Assembly: GCA_040773385.1 (NCBI GenBank)
Contig: JAXGWH010000013.1
Location: 1 to 30,261, forward strand
Length of the DNA: 30,261 nt
Reading direction: 5' to 3'
From: Aeriscardovia sp040773385
GTDB taxonomy: Bacteria; Actinomycetota; Actinomycetes; Actinomycetales; Bifidobacteriaceae
Positions within the stretch are counted from its first letter, which is position 1. Every line of letters begins with the position of its first letter. Of the stretch, positions 7,112 through 14,804 are shown piece by piece. The notes under the pieces were generated by a model that worked only from the letters and a program-made list of their open reading frames with translations, was not told where the DNA came from and did not search any database. Made by a program: the position numbers and the translations under genes.

Positions 7112-8151
7112 ATGACCACCGCACCAACACCGCTCGCAACAGCCACACCGCTCACCGCGACAAACCCCATCACCACACACCAGACAGAAAGCGACACCGC
7201 CGTCGCCGACCAGACCGTTTACGGCGCACATCCGGCTGCCGCACTCCACACACCCATCCCGGCGCAACACCTCGAGGAGACGACAACGGCGATCGGCATC
7301 CCGTGCGAGACGGACGTCGACATCGTTCTGCCCGCTTATAACGAGGAGGAGCAGCTCAGCGACCACGCGCTCCGGCTCGCCGGCTGGCTGCGCAACAACC
7401 CCCGCTTCTCCTCGCAGGGATCCATGCCGCAGAACGGGCGCCTGACCTGGCAGATCGTCATCGCCGACAACGCCAGCACCGACGCCACCTGGAGGATCGC
7501 CCACAACCTCTCCGCCGCCGAACCCGAGGAATTCCGCGCGATACGCCTGGCGCGCAAAGGTCGCGGACATGCGCTCAAGACCGCATGGGACGGCTCGCAC
7601 GCCAACATCCTCGCCTACATGGACGTGGACCTCTCGACCAATCTCGACAACTTCACCGCTCTGGTGGAGAGTCTTCTGACCGGCAAGGCGGACATGGCGA
7701 TCGGCTCGCGGCTGCTGCCCGCCTCCCGCGTGCGCCGCAGCCTCAGACGCGAGGTGTCTCCCGCGGCTACAACAGCCTGCTGCACCACCGCCTCGGCGCC
7801 ATGTTCGCCGACGCGCAGTGCGGTTTCAAGGCGGTCACCGCCCACGCGTGGGGCGCCATCGGACGGCACATCAGCGACGACGAGTGGTTCTTCGACACCG
7901 AGCTGCTCATCAAGGCGCAGTATGCCGGGCTCGCCATCGCCGAGATCCCGGTGGCCTGGGTGGAGGACGCCGGCACGACGGTGGACATCCCCGCCACGGT
8001 GCGCCGGGACCTGCGCGGCATCTCCCGTGTGAGGAAAGAGCTCGAATACGGGCAGGAGGCCGATCCGGTACGCGGGACACACGGGATCCGCGAGACACGC
8101 CAGGCACGTCCGTTCGCCCGCCCGCAGACCGCCGCCGGACAGCTGGCGTGA
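7112..8151 (+). pseudogene. GT2 polyprenyl-phosphate glycosyltransferase, frameshifted
   Basis: GT-A fold family 2 enzyme (dolichyl-phosphate-mannose synthase/YkcC-like), which would transfer a sugar from a nucleotide sugar to polyprenyl phosphate at the inner membrane face. After a Thr/Ala-rich extension of about 65 residues come VDIVLPAYNEEEQL (69-82), IADNASTD, RKGRGHALKTAW, the metal-binding DVDLST (171-176) and AIGSRLLPASRV. The frame breaks at about 7754-7759. SRGYNSLLH, FADAQCGFKAVT and DDEWFFDTELL continue in the -1 frame to a stop at 8149-8151. Joining them gives about 346 residues with REVVSRGYN at the joint, as expected for the family, so one base (probably a G of GTGGTC) seems lost. 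Start supported by GAAAGGA (7100-7106). Partner of the following PMT gene. A sequencing error cannot be excluded. Confidence 0.85.
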
Positions 8152-8173
8152 CCGGGACAGTCACAACACCTGA

Positions 8174-8197
8174 CACATCACCCGTCACATCACCCAT
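8174..8197 (+). repeat. 12-bp tandem duplication in the GT2-PMT spacer
   Basis: CACATCACCCGT (8174-8185) is followed directly by CACATCACCCAT (8186-8197), 11 of 12 bases identical. It lies 10 bp upstream of the PMT ribosome site. Confidence 0.7.
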
Positions 8198-8218
8198 GAA
8201 CATTGAAAGGAACTGTGC

Positions 8219-10336
8219 ATGAGCACCACTGCAATCCCCTCGGCGACATCCGCCTGGCAAAAGGCCGGGACCGGCCGCGCGGACAGCACCATCCGGCGCG
8301 CGTGGAGGGTGCGCCGGATGCCGCGCGGCCTGCGTTCCTCCCACCTGCGCCACCCTGCGCCACGCTGGACACAGCGCGAGCGCATCGGCTTCACCGTCCT
8401 CCTTCTGGTCGCCTCGGCCGTGTTCCTCGTGGGGCTGACCGCCTCGGGCTATGCGAACGAGTTTTATTCGGCCGCCGTCCAGGCGGGGTCGATGGACTGG
8501 AAGGCGTTCCTGTGGGGCTCGCTCGACCCGGGCAACGCCGTCACCGTCGACAAGCCGCCGGCGTCCATCTGGCTGATGGCCCTCTCCGTGCGGATCTTCG
8601 ACCTCAGCTCTTTCTCGATCCTGCTGCCGCAGGCGCTCATGGGCATCGCCACCACGGCGGTGCTATATCTGACGGTGCGGCGCGTGTGGTCGCCGGCCGC
8701 GGGCGCCATCGCCTCGGTCGTGTTCCTCACCACGCCGATCACCGCGCTCATGTTCCGGTTCAACAACCCGGACGCGCTGCTCATGCTGCTGCTCACCGGC
8801 GCGACCGCGGCCGTGCTGAGGGCCATCGACTATGACACCACAAGGACGGGCAACCGCCGGCGCACCGGGTGGATGGTGTTCGCCGGCGTGCTCGTGGGCC
8901 TCGGATTCCTCACCAAGCAGCTGCAGGCGTTCCTCATCCTGCCCGGGCTCGCTATTGCCTTTCTCGTCGCCTCGCCCACGAAGATCGGGCGCCGGCTCGG
9001 TGACGGGCTCGCCGCCGTGGCGGCCGTCATCGTCTCGGCGGGCTGGTGGGTGGCGCTCACCCTGCTCGTGCCCGCCTCGCAACGCCCGTATATCGGCAGC
9101 TCGCAGAACAACTCGTTCCTCGAGCTGACGTTCGGCTACAACGGTTTCGGCCGTCTGACGGGCAACGAGACCGGCTCGGTGGTTCCCGGATCCGGCTCCT
9201 CCTCCACCCCGCAGGCGGGAATGTGGGGCCAGACCGGGCTCCTGCGCCTGTTCGGCCAGGATTTCGCCGGCCAGGCGGTCTGGCTCGTCTTCCTCGCGTT
9301 CGCGGGCATCGTGGTCGGCCTCATGCTGGCCGGCAAGGCGGCCCGCACGGACAGGCGCCGGGCGGGGGTCATCGCATGGGGCTCGTGGCTCGTGGTCACC
9401 TGGCTCACGTTCAGCCTCATGGGCGGCATCTTCCACGCCTATTACACGATCGCGCTCGTGCCGGCCATCGCCGTGCTCACCGCGGTGTGCGTCACCGGCC
9501 TGTGGGAGGCGAGCAGGAGGCTCTGGGCGCAGATCCTCGCGCCGGTTCTCGTCGTGGCCACGGGCGCGTTCGCCTGGCACATCGTGCTGCAGTCCGGCTG
9601 GCAGACGTGGATCGGCTGGACGGCACTCGCTCTCTCGGTGCTCGGTGCCGCGCTGATGGTGGTCGCAGCCGTGGGCAGTCGGAAGAAAGTCACGACCCCG
9701 GTCACTTCTCGATCCCCACAGATGACCCCGGTCACTGCACAAGTCCCTGCACAGACATATCCGATGACTCCGGTCACCTCGGCCGCTCCCCAACCCACCG
9801 GACATGCGTCTGCTCAGTCCTCTCAGACTCCGCAGACTCCGACAGTGACCCCGGTCCCCCAGACGGCCACGACGACCACCCCGCGCTGGATGTGGCCCGT
9901 GCTCCTCACCGCGCTTGCTGTGAGCGGTGTCGCCTGTCTCATCGGGACGGTCTCATGGACGGGCGTCACGCTCTCCACGGGCCATCACGGCTCGATCGTC
10001 TCAGCCGGCCCGTCCCAGAACGGCATGGGCGGCCACGGTGGTCAGGGCGGTCCCGGCGGCATGAACGGCAGCCCAGCAGGACAGGGCGGCCAAGGGGGTT
10101 TCGGTAGCCAGAACGGTCAGGGCGGGATGCCCGGCTCGAACGGTTCGAACGGATCCACCGGCTCGAAAGGTAATGGAACGAGCAGTCCCACGGGATCCGC
10201 GACCACCACCGGCGTGACAAAGGCGACGAGCACCCTGCTCACGCTGTTCGGATTGTCCGGCAACAGCGACGGCCAGGGGCAGATGGGCGGCTCCTCCGCC
10301 ACCTCCCAGATCGCCGCATGGGTGGCCAAAAACTAA
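8219..10336 (+). CDS. PMT/GT39-type membrane glycosyltransferase, premature stop near C-terminus
   Basis: 705 residues: an integral membrane GT-C enzyme (ArnT/YkcB-like) with many transmembrane helices. The first is at about residues 58-80, followed by an external segment with the hallmark TVDKPPAS and later RFNNPDALLML. It would use the lipid-linked sugar made by the preceding GT2 protein to glycosylate an envelope acceptor. A Thr/Pro/Gln-rich insert (TPVT repeats, about 490-560) and a Gly/Asn/Gln-rich stretch (about 600-660) interrupt the C-terminal region. After WVAKN the frame hits TAA (10334-10336). The same frame then continues for 19 codons, TARTVDGVTLYDLTKPKTA, to a TAA at 10394-10396. 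That tail matches the usual family ending (TVGGVTVYDL type), so the stop is probably TAC to TAA. Start ATG 8219 follows GAAAGGA. Confidence 0.9.
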   Translation: MSTTAIPSATSAWQKAGTGRADSTIRRAWRVRRMPRGLRSSHLRHPAPRWTQRERIGFTVLLLVASAVFLVGLTASGYANEFYSAAVQAGSMDWKAFLWGSLDPGNAVTVDKPPASIWLMALSVRIFDLSSFSILLPQALMGIATTAVLYLTVRRVWSPAAGAIASVVFLTTPITALMFRFNNPDALLMLLLTGATAAVLRAIDYDTTRTGNRRRTGWMVFAGVLVGLGFLTKQLQAFLILPGLAIAFLVASPTKIGRRLGDGLAAVAAVIVSAGWWVALTLLVPASQRPYIGSSQNNSFLELTFGYNGFGRLTGNETGSVVPGSGSSSTPQAGMWGQTGLLRLFGQDFAGQAVWLVFLAFAGIVVGLMLAGKAARTDRRRAGVIAWGSWLVVTWLTFSLMGGIFHAYYTIALVPAIAVLTAVCVTGLWEASRRLWAQILAPVLVVATGAFAWHIVLQSGWQTWIGWTALALSVLGAALMVVAAVGSRKKVTTPVTSRSPQMTPVTAQVPAQTYPMTPVTSAAPQPTGHASAQSSQTPQTPTVTPVPQTATTTTPRWMWPVLLTALAVSGVACLIGTVSWTGVTLSTGHHGSIVSAGPSQNGMGGHGGQGGPGGMNGSPAGQGGQGGFGSQNGQGGMPGSNGSNGSTGSKGNGTSSPTGSATTTGVTKATSTLLTLFGLSGNSDGQGQMGGSSATSQIAAWVAKN

Positions 10337-10396
10337 ACCGCCAGGACGGTGGACGGCGTCACCCTCTACGATCTGACCAAACCCAAGACCGCATAA
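10337..10396 (+). other. in-frame continuation of the PMT gene beyond its stop
   Basis: Nineteen sense codons plus TAA in the same frame as the PMT gene. The peptide (TARTVDGVTLYDLTKPKTA) resembles the conserved C-terminus of this glycosyltransferase family. Without readthrough it is not translated. Confidence 0.75.
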
Positions 10397-10473
10397 CCGA
10401 CACATCCCTCCTCCGACAGTCCTCTGGAATCAGGCAGGATGCCCCACGATGGGATGTCCTCACACACAACGAG

Positions 10474-10515
10474 ACGGCCTCCGCGATCTGCCTTACCGAC
10501 AGGTCCGGAGGCCGT
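10474..10515. terminator. terminator hairpin between convergent PMT and aldo/keto reductase genes
   Basis: ACGGCCTCCG (10474-10483) pairs perfectly with CGGAGGCCGT (10506-10515); on the plus strand TGTTCTCAAATTTT follows. It sits between two gene ends and may serve both, with the better tail on the plus strand. Confidence 0.7.
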
Positions 10516-10547
10516 TGTTCTCAAATTTTCCCCGACCGAGCGAACTC

Positions 10548-11705
10548 TTACCGTGTCTTATTCGGATCGGTCGTCCCCGCGAGCGGCTTCTCGCCCGGAC
10601 GGCCGAGCGGACCGACCAGCTCATGGGCGCGGTACGGCTCTTCCAGATAGTCGATCTCCTCCTGCGAGAGACGCACACGCCGGGCGAGCACCGCGTCGTC
10701 CACGCGCGAAGGCTTGGAGCAGCCCACAATCGGCGCGGTCACCCCCTTGTCCCACAGCCAGGCAAGCGCGATCCGCGCCATCGGCACACCATGCCTTTCT
10801 GCCAGCTCCTCCACGCGGGCCACGATCGGCAGGTCCTGCTGCTCGGCGGCGTCGTACTTGTTCTTCTCGGTGGCATCGGTGCGCCCGCGCACCGAGTCGG
10901 AGCGCCAGGTTGGCCGGGCGAGATGCCCGGAGGCGAGCGGGCTGTACGGGGTGACGGCCATGTTGTACTGCCGACACACGGGCAGGGTCTCGCGCTCGTC
11001 CTCGCGGTAGCGCAGGTTGTAGTGCGGCTGGAAGCTCGTGAATCTCGTCCAGCCGTTCTCCTGTGCGGCCACCTGCATGTCGTGCAGCTGGTAGGCGTAC
11101 ATCTCGCTCGCCCCGAGGGCGCGCACCTTGCCGGCTTTCACGAGTCCGTCGAGTGCCTCCATCGTCTCCTCGATGGGCGTCGAATAGTCGAAACGATGGA
11201 TGATGTAGAGGTCCAGATAGTCGGTGCCCAGACGTTTCAGCGTGCCGTCGATCTCCCGGTTGATCGCCTCTTTGGACAGGCGTCCGTCGTTGAAGAACAC
11301 CTTGCTGGCGAGCACGACCCTGTCGCGGCGGATACCGAGCTGCCTGAGGGAGCGGCCGATGAACTTCTCGGACGTGCCGAACGCGTAGACGTTGGCCGTG
11401 TCGATGAAGTTGATCCCCAGATCGAGGGCGCGTCTGATCACCTGCGTGGTCTCGTCCTGACCGATGGTCCACTGATGGAATTTCTGCGACGGCTCGCCAA
11501 AGCTCATCCCGCCCAGACAGACCGGGGAGACCTTGATCCCCGACCAGCCCAGCGGCACGAGGCCCATATCGGCCGCCCCGGCACCATGTCCTGTCTCGAG
11601 CAACACCGATTGCGCGGATGGGTGTGTATATTCCGACGATCCGGCCGCCGATCTGCCGTGCCGCGTCGGCAACTGCGATTTCTGTGATGATGATTTCTGT
11701 GACAT
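10548..11705 (-). CDS. aldo/keto reductase
   Basis: NADPH-dependent aldo/keto reductase, cytosolic (beta/alpha)8 barrel. The conserved catalytic tetrad is visible from start 11705: D102 and Y107 in FIDTANVYAFG, K135 in VLASKV, H170 in DLYIIHRFD. The cofactor region VTPYSPLASGHL and IVGCSKPSRVDD also match. The physiological substrate is unknown. Three starts lie close together (GTG 11714, ATG 11711, ATG 11705); the last has the best spacing to AAGGG. About 46 low-complexity residues precede the barrel, which begins at MGLVPLGWSGIKVSPVCLGG; an internal ATG at 11567 is an alternative start giving a normal-length enzyme. Transcribed leftward, downstream of ligA across a repeat-filled spacer of about 250 bp. 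Confidence 0.92.
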   Translation of the reverse strand: MSQKSSSQKSQLPTRHGRSAAGSSEYTHPSAQSVLLETGHGAGAADMGLVPLGWSGIKVSPVCLGGMSFGEPSQKFHQWTIGQDETTQVIRRALDLGINFIDTANVYAFGTSEKFIGRSLRQLGIRRDRVVLASKVFFNDGRLSKEAINREIDGTLKRLGTDYLDLYIIHRFDYSTPIEETMEALDGLVKAGKVRALGASEMYAYQLHDMQVAAQENGWTRFTSFQPHYNLRYREDERETLPVCRQYNMAVTPYSPLASGHLARPTWRSDSVRGRTDATEKNKYDAAEQQDLPIVARVEELAERHGVPMARIALAWLWDKGVTAPIVGCSKPSRVDDAVLARRVRLSQEEIDYLEEPYRAHELVGPLGRPGEKPLAGTTDPNKTR

Positions 11706-11825
11706 GGCCATCACCCTTCATCTTCACGATTGTTTCCGTGATATTTTTCCGCTCTCAACCTAGAAGATTAAAGGACGTGAAGTCGATGGGCCTGTCCTGA
11801 AAGGTGAATCAGCCGAGAAGGGGCA

Positions 11826-11965
11826 GCCATCCCGTCAGATCAGTCCTTCAGACCGACAGGACAGTCCGTATCCCTGCCGGATCATTCCAACTGGGCGAGG
11901 GTATCCGTATCCCTGCGGATCGTCCAGACCGGCAGAACCACTCGTATCCCGGTCAGATCAGTCCA
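11826..11965. repeat. degenerate repeats of about 39 bp at the ligA 3' end
   Basis: Four related blocks begin at 11826, 11867, 11906 and 11943 (spacings 41, 39, 37). Three share CGTATCCC, the first has GCCATCCC, and all continue with GATCA-like and CAGACCG-like segments. The last block contains the ligA stop codon (TCA at 11958-11960) and its final codons, so the array looks like decayed tandem copies of the ligA 3' end. Confidence 0.65.
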
Positions 11966-14675
11966 GGCCGTCCGGACCGTCGTGCAGAAGGCGCTCGAAA
12001 CCGGCCTCATCAAGGATCGGCACGCCCAGCTGCTCGGCCTTGGTGGCTTTGGAGCCGGGGTTGGCGCCGACCACCACGAAGCCGGTCTTCTTCGAGACCG
12101 ACCCCGCGGCCTTGCCGCCGCGCGCCTCGATGGCCTCCTTGGCCGCCTCGCGCGAATAACTGTCGAGCGTGCCGGTCACCACCACGGTCACGCCGGCGAG
12201 CGTCTGCGGCAGGCCGGAGCCCTCCTCCTTCTTGCTGCCGATGCCCGCGGCCGTCCACTTGGCGAGCAGGTCGTGGCGCCAGTCGGAGGGGTCCTTTGCG
12301 CGGGCGAACCAGTCGACCACCGCGGCGGCCGTGTCCTCACCGATGCCGGGGATCTCCATGAGCTCGTCCTTCGTCGCGTTCTCCACCGCGTCGAGCGAAC
12401 GGAGGGAGTTGGCGATCAGACGCGCGGTCGGCCCGCCGGTGTGGCGGATGGACAGAGCCACGAGCACGCGCCACAGGTCGGCATCCTTGGCTTTGGAGAG
12501 CTCGTCGAGCAGCTGCAGCGTGTTCTTGGAGGGACGGGCGGGGGTGGTCACCTCGCCCTTCGCGTTGTGTTTCGCCTCGTTCCAGAACGCGGGGACGGTG
12601 GTCCACAGGCCCGAGCCGCCGCGCTTTGTGCGCACGGTCCGTTTCTTGCCGTCCCTGTCAACGCTCTTTTCCTCCACGACGGCGATCTCGCGCCACACGC
12701 GCACATCGCGCAGTTTTTCGGCGGTGAGGTCGAAGATGTCCGCCTCGCTGGCCAGGACCGGCGTCTGCGGTGCGGGTAGCGCGAGGCCCTCCACCGGCTC
12801 GTACGGCTCCGGCTCCTGGCCGGGGGCCACCTTGATGCCAGTCTGCCACTTGTTCTCGCGCACGGTCTCCGGGGGCACATAGACGGCCGGCGAATCGGGC
12901 CGGTCATGCTCCGGCTCGCACAGGGCGGTGGCCACCTCGATGCCCAGCGAGTCGATGTCGAAGGCAGTGCGCGAGCCCACGTGCAGCACGCGGTTGACGA
13001 TCTGGGCGGGGCAGCCCTCGGCGTTGGGGCAGCGCCAGTCCACGTCACCTTCCTTCTGGTGGACGAGCGGGGTGCCGCAGCTGGGGCACTTCGTGGGCAT
13101 GCGGAACGCCCGCAGCTCACCCTCCCGGCCCTTCCGGTCGGCGAGGACAGGACCGACGAGCTCGGGGATCACATCGCCGGCCTTGTGGATGACCACCGTG
13201 TCGCCGATGAGGATGTTCTTGCGGCGCACCTCGTCCTCGTTGTGCAGCGTGGCGGCGGAGACGGTGCTGCCGGCCACATACACCGGATCGAGCACGGCCA
13301 CCGGGGTGACGCGCCCGGTGCGCCCCACCTGCACGATGATGTCCCGCAGGCGGGTGTTGACCTCCTCGGGCGGGTACTTGTAGGCGATGGCCCAGCGGGG
13401 CGCGCGGCTGGTCACACCGAGCCGGCGCTGCAGGTCGCGCGAGTCCACCTTGACCACGATGCCGTCGAGGGCGTGCTCGATGTCGAAGCGGTGCTCGTGG
13501 TAGTAGTCCACCATCTTCTCGATCTCGGCGAACGTGTGCACCACGCGGTTGTGCGGGCTGGTGGGGATGCCCCAGCGGTCGTAAAGGTCGTAGGCCTGGG
13601 ACTGGTCGACGAGGTCATCACCGGCCTGCCGCTCGGCCTGTGTCCACTCCACAAGGCCGAGGCCGTGCGCGTAGAAGGTGAGACGGCGCTCGGCGGTGAT
13701 GCGCGGGTCCTTCTGGCGAAGACTGCCGGCGGCGGCGTTGCGCGGATTGGCGAACGGTGCCTCGCCCCTGTCCTCACGGGCCTTGTTGAGGGCGTGGAAG
13801 TCGTCAAAGCGCATGAACACCTCGCCGCGCACCTCCAGCAGGTGGGGGATGTCGGCCCTGTTCCCGTCGAGCTGGGCGGGGATGTTGCGGATGGTGCGCA
13901 CGTTGGCGGTGATGTCCTCGCCGGTCACGCCGTCTCCACGGGTGAGTCCCTGTACGAGCACGCCGTCACGGTAGATGAGGTTGAGGGCGAGGCCGTCGAT
14001 CTTCACCTCGCACGTCATCTGCAGTTTCTCGCCGTCCTTGACGCCCAGTTCGGCCTTCACGCCGTCATACCAGTCGCGCAGCTCCTGCAGGGAGAACACG
14101 TCGTCGAGGGAGAGCATCTGCGAGGGGTGGCGCACCGAGGGGAACTCGTTGGAGAACGTGCCGCCCACCCGGTGCGTGGGCGAGGAGGGGGTGTCGAGCG
14201 CGGGGAACGCCTTCTCGAGCGCCTGGAGCAGGCGTATACGGGCGTCGTAGGCGGCGTCAGAGCTGGCCGAGTCGTTGTGGATGTAATAGTCGATCTGGTC
14301 GCGCTCGGCCCAGGCGGCGAGCGCCTGGTGCAGCTGTGCGGCCTGCGCGGGGGTGAGGGAGGCGACGTCGATGTGCGCGAGGACGGCGATGTCCGTGTCG
14401 GTACCTCTCAGACCGAACGGCAGATCGGCACCCGCGGCGGTGTGGTCGGCCGGATGCGCGTGATCGGTGTGCGCTGTAGAACCGGCAGGATCAGTGGGAC
14501 CAGCAGGGTCACTGTGATCGATGTCATCAGCGTGATCAGCACGATGAGCAGGTTCAGCGCGATCATCCGTATCAATATGATCGGTATGGTCAGTACGGTC
14601 GGTGTGACCTTTGTGGTCAACGGGATCAGCGTCGTCAAAGCCGAGATCGAGGGTGTTCTGCGCAGCGTCAGTCAT
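11958..14675 (-). CDS. ligA: NAD-dependent DNA ligase, with His/Asp-rich N-terminal extension
   Basis: Seals nicks in replication and repair using NAD+. 905 residues from the chosen start, against about 670 in E. coli. Domains in order: a low-complexity extension (15-85) with 11 His and many Asp; domain Ia with DYYIH and AAYDARIRLLQALE (about 129-155) and TPSSPTHRVGG; the adenylation site CEVKIDG with Lys225; RGEVFM, NPRNAAAGSLRQ and the OB fold (YKYPPEE); the Cys4 zinc finger C530, C533, C549, C555; helix-hairpin-helix repeats carrying an insert of about 80-100 residues; and a C-terminal BRCT domain (LAGVTVVVTGTLD, about 825-900). ATG 14675 was chosen over an in-frame start at 14768 because TAGAAT lies seven bases upstream and no ribosome site is seen for either, suggesting a leaderless transcript. 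It contains a very long antisense reading frame that is only a codon-bias shadow. Confidence 0.96.
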   Translation of the reverse strand: MTDAAQNTLDLGFDDADPVDHKGHTDRTDHTDHIDTDDRAEPAHRADHADDIDHSDPAGPTDPAGSTAHTDHAHPADHTAAGADLPFGLRGTDTDIAVLAHIDVASLTPAQAAQLHQALAAWAERDQIDYYIHNDSASSDAAYDARIRLLQALEKAFPALDTPSSPTHRVGGTFSNEFPSVRHPSQMLSLDDVFSLQELRDWYDGVKAELGVKDGEKLQMTCEVKIDGLALNLIYRDGVLVQGLTRGDGVTGEDITANVRTIRNIPAQLDGNRADIPHLLEVRGEVFMRFDDFHALNKAREDRGEAPFANPRNAAAGSLRQKDPRITAERRLTFYAHGLGLVEWTQAERQAGDDLVDQSQAYDLYDRWGIPTSPHNRVVHTFAEIEKMVDYYHEHRFDIEHALDGIVVKVDSRDLQRRLGVTSRAPRWAIAYKYPPEEVNTRLRDIIVQVGRTGRVTPVAVLDPVYVAGSTVSAATLHNEDEVRRKNILIGDTVVIHKAGDVIPELVGPVLADRKGREGELRAFRMPTKCPSCGTPLVHQKEGDVDWRCPNAEGCPAQIVNRVLHVGSRTAFDIDSLGIEVATALCEPEHDRPDSPAVYVPPETVRENKWQTGIKVAPGQEPEPYEPVEGLALPAPQTPVLASEADIFDLTAEKLRDVRVWREIAVVEEKSVDRDGKKRTVRTKRGGSGLWTTVPAFWNEAKHNAKGEVTTPARPSKNTLQLLDELSKAKDADLWRVLVALSIRHTGGPTARLIANSLRSLDAVENATKDELMEIPGIGEDTAAAVVDWFARAKDPSDWRHDLLAKWTAAGIGSKKEEGSGLPQTLAGVTVVVTGTLDSYSREAAKEAIEARGGKAAGSVSKKTGFVVVGANPGSKATKAEQLGVPILDEAGFERLLHDGPDGLD

Positions 14676-14682
14676 ACCCACG

Positions 14683-14688
14683 ATTCTA
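14683..14688 (-). promoter_or_regulatory. -10 box TAGAAT for a leaderless ligA transcript
   Basis: On the minus strand TAGAAT is followed by seven bases and then ATG (14675). That distance puts the transcription start at or next to the A of the start codon. No Shine-Dalgarno sequence is present. Confidence 0.45.
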
Positions 14689-14804
14689 CGGCGCCACGCC
14701 CGGCTGTGCCGTCCATCGACGACCCGTGGCATCTCGGACATTCGGTCATGGCATACCGCATCAGGCACACTCCGGGATGGTCCGTGACCCCGGCTGACCA
14801 GGAC

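Noticed and set aside
9694..9858. Repeated GACYCCGGTCAC sites within the PMT gene
   Set aside because: They encode the TPVT-type low-complexity insert in frame, so protein-level repetition explains them.
10130..10165. GGTTCGAAC-like T-loop suggestion of a tRNA
   Set aside because: It lies inside the Gly/Asn-rich coding part of the PMT gene, with no cloverleaf around it.
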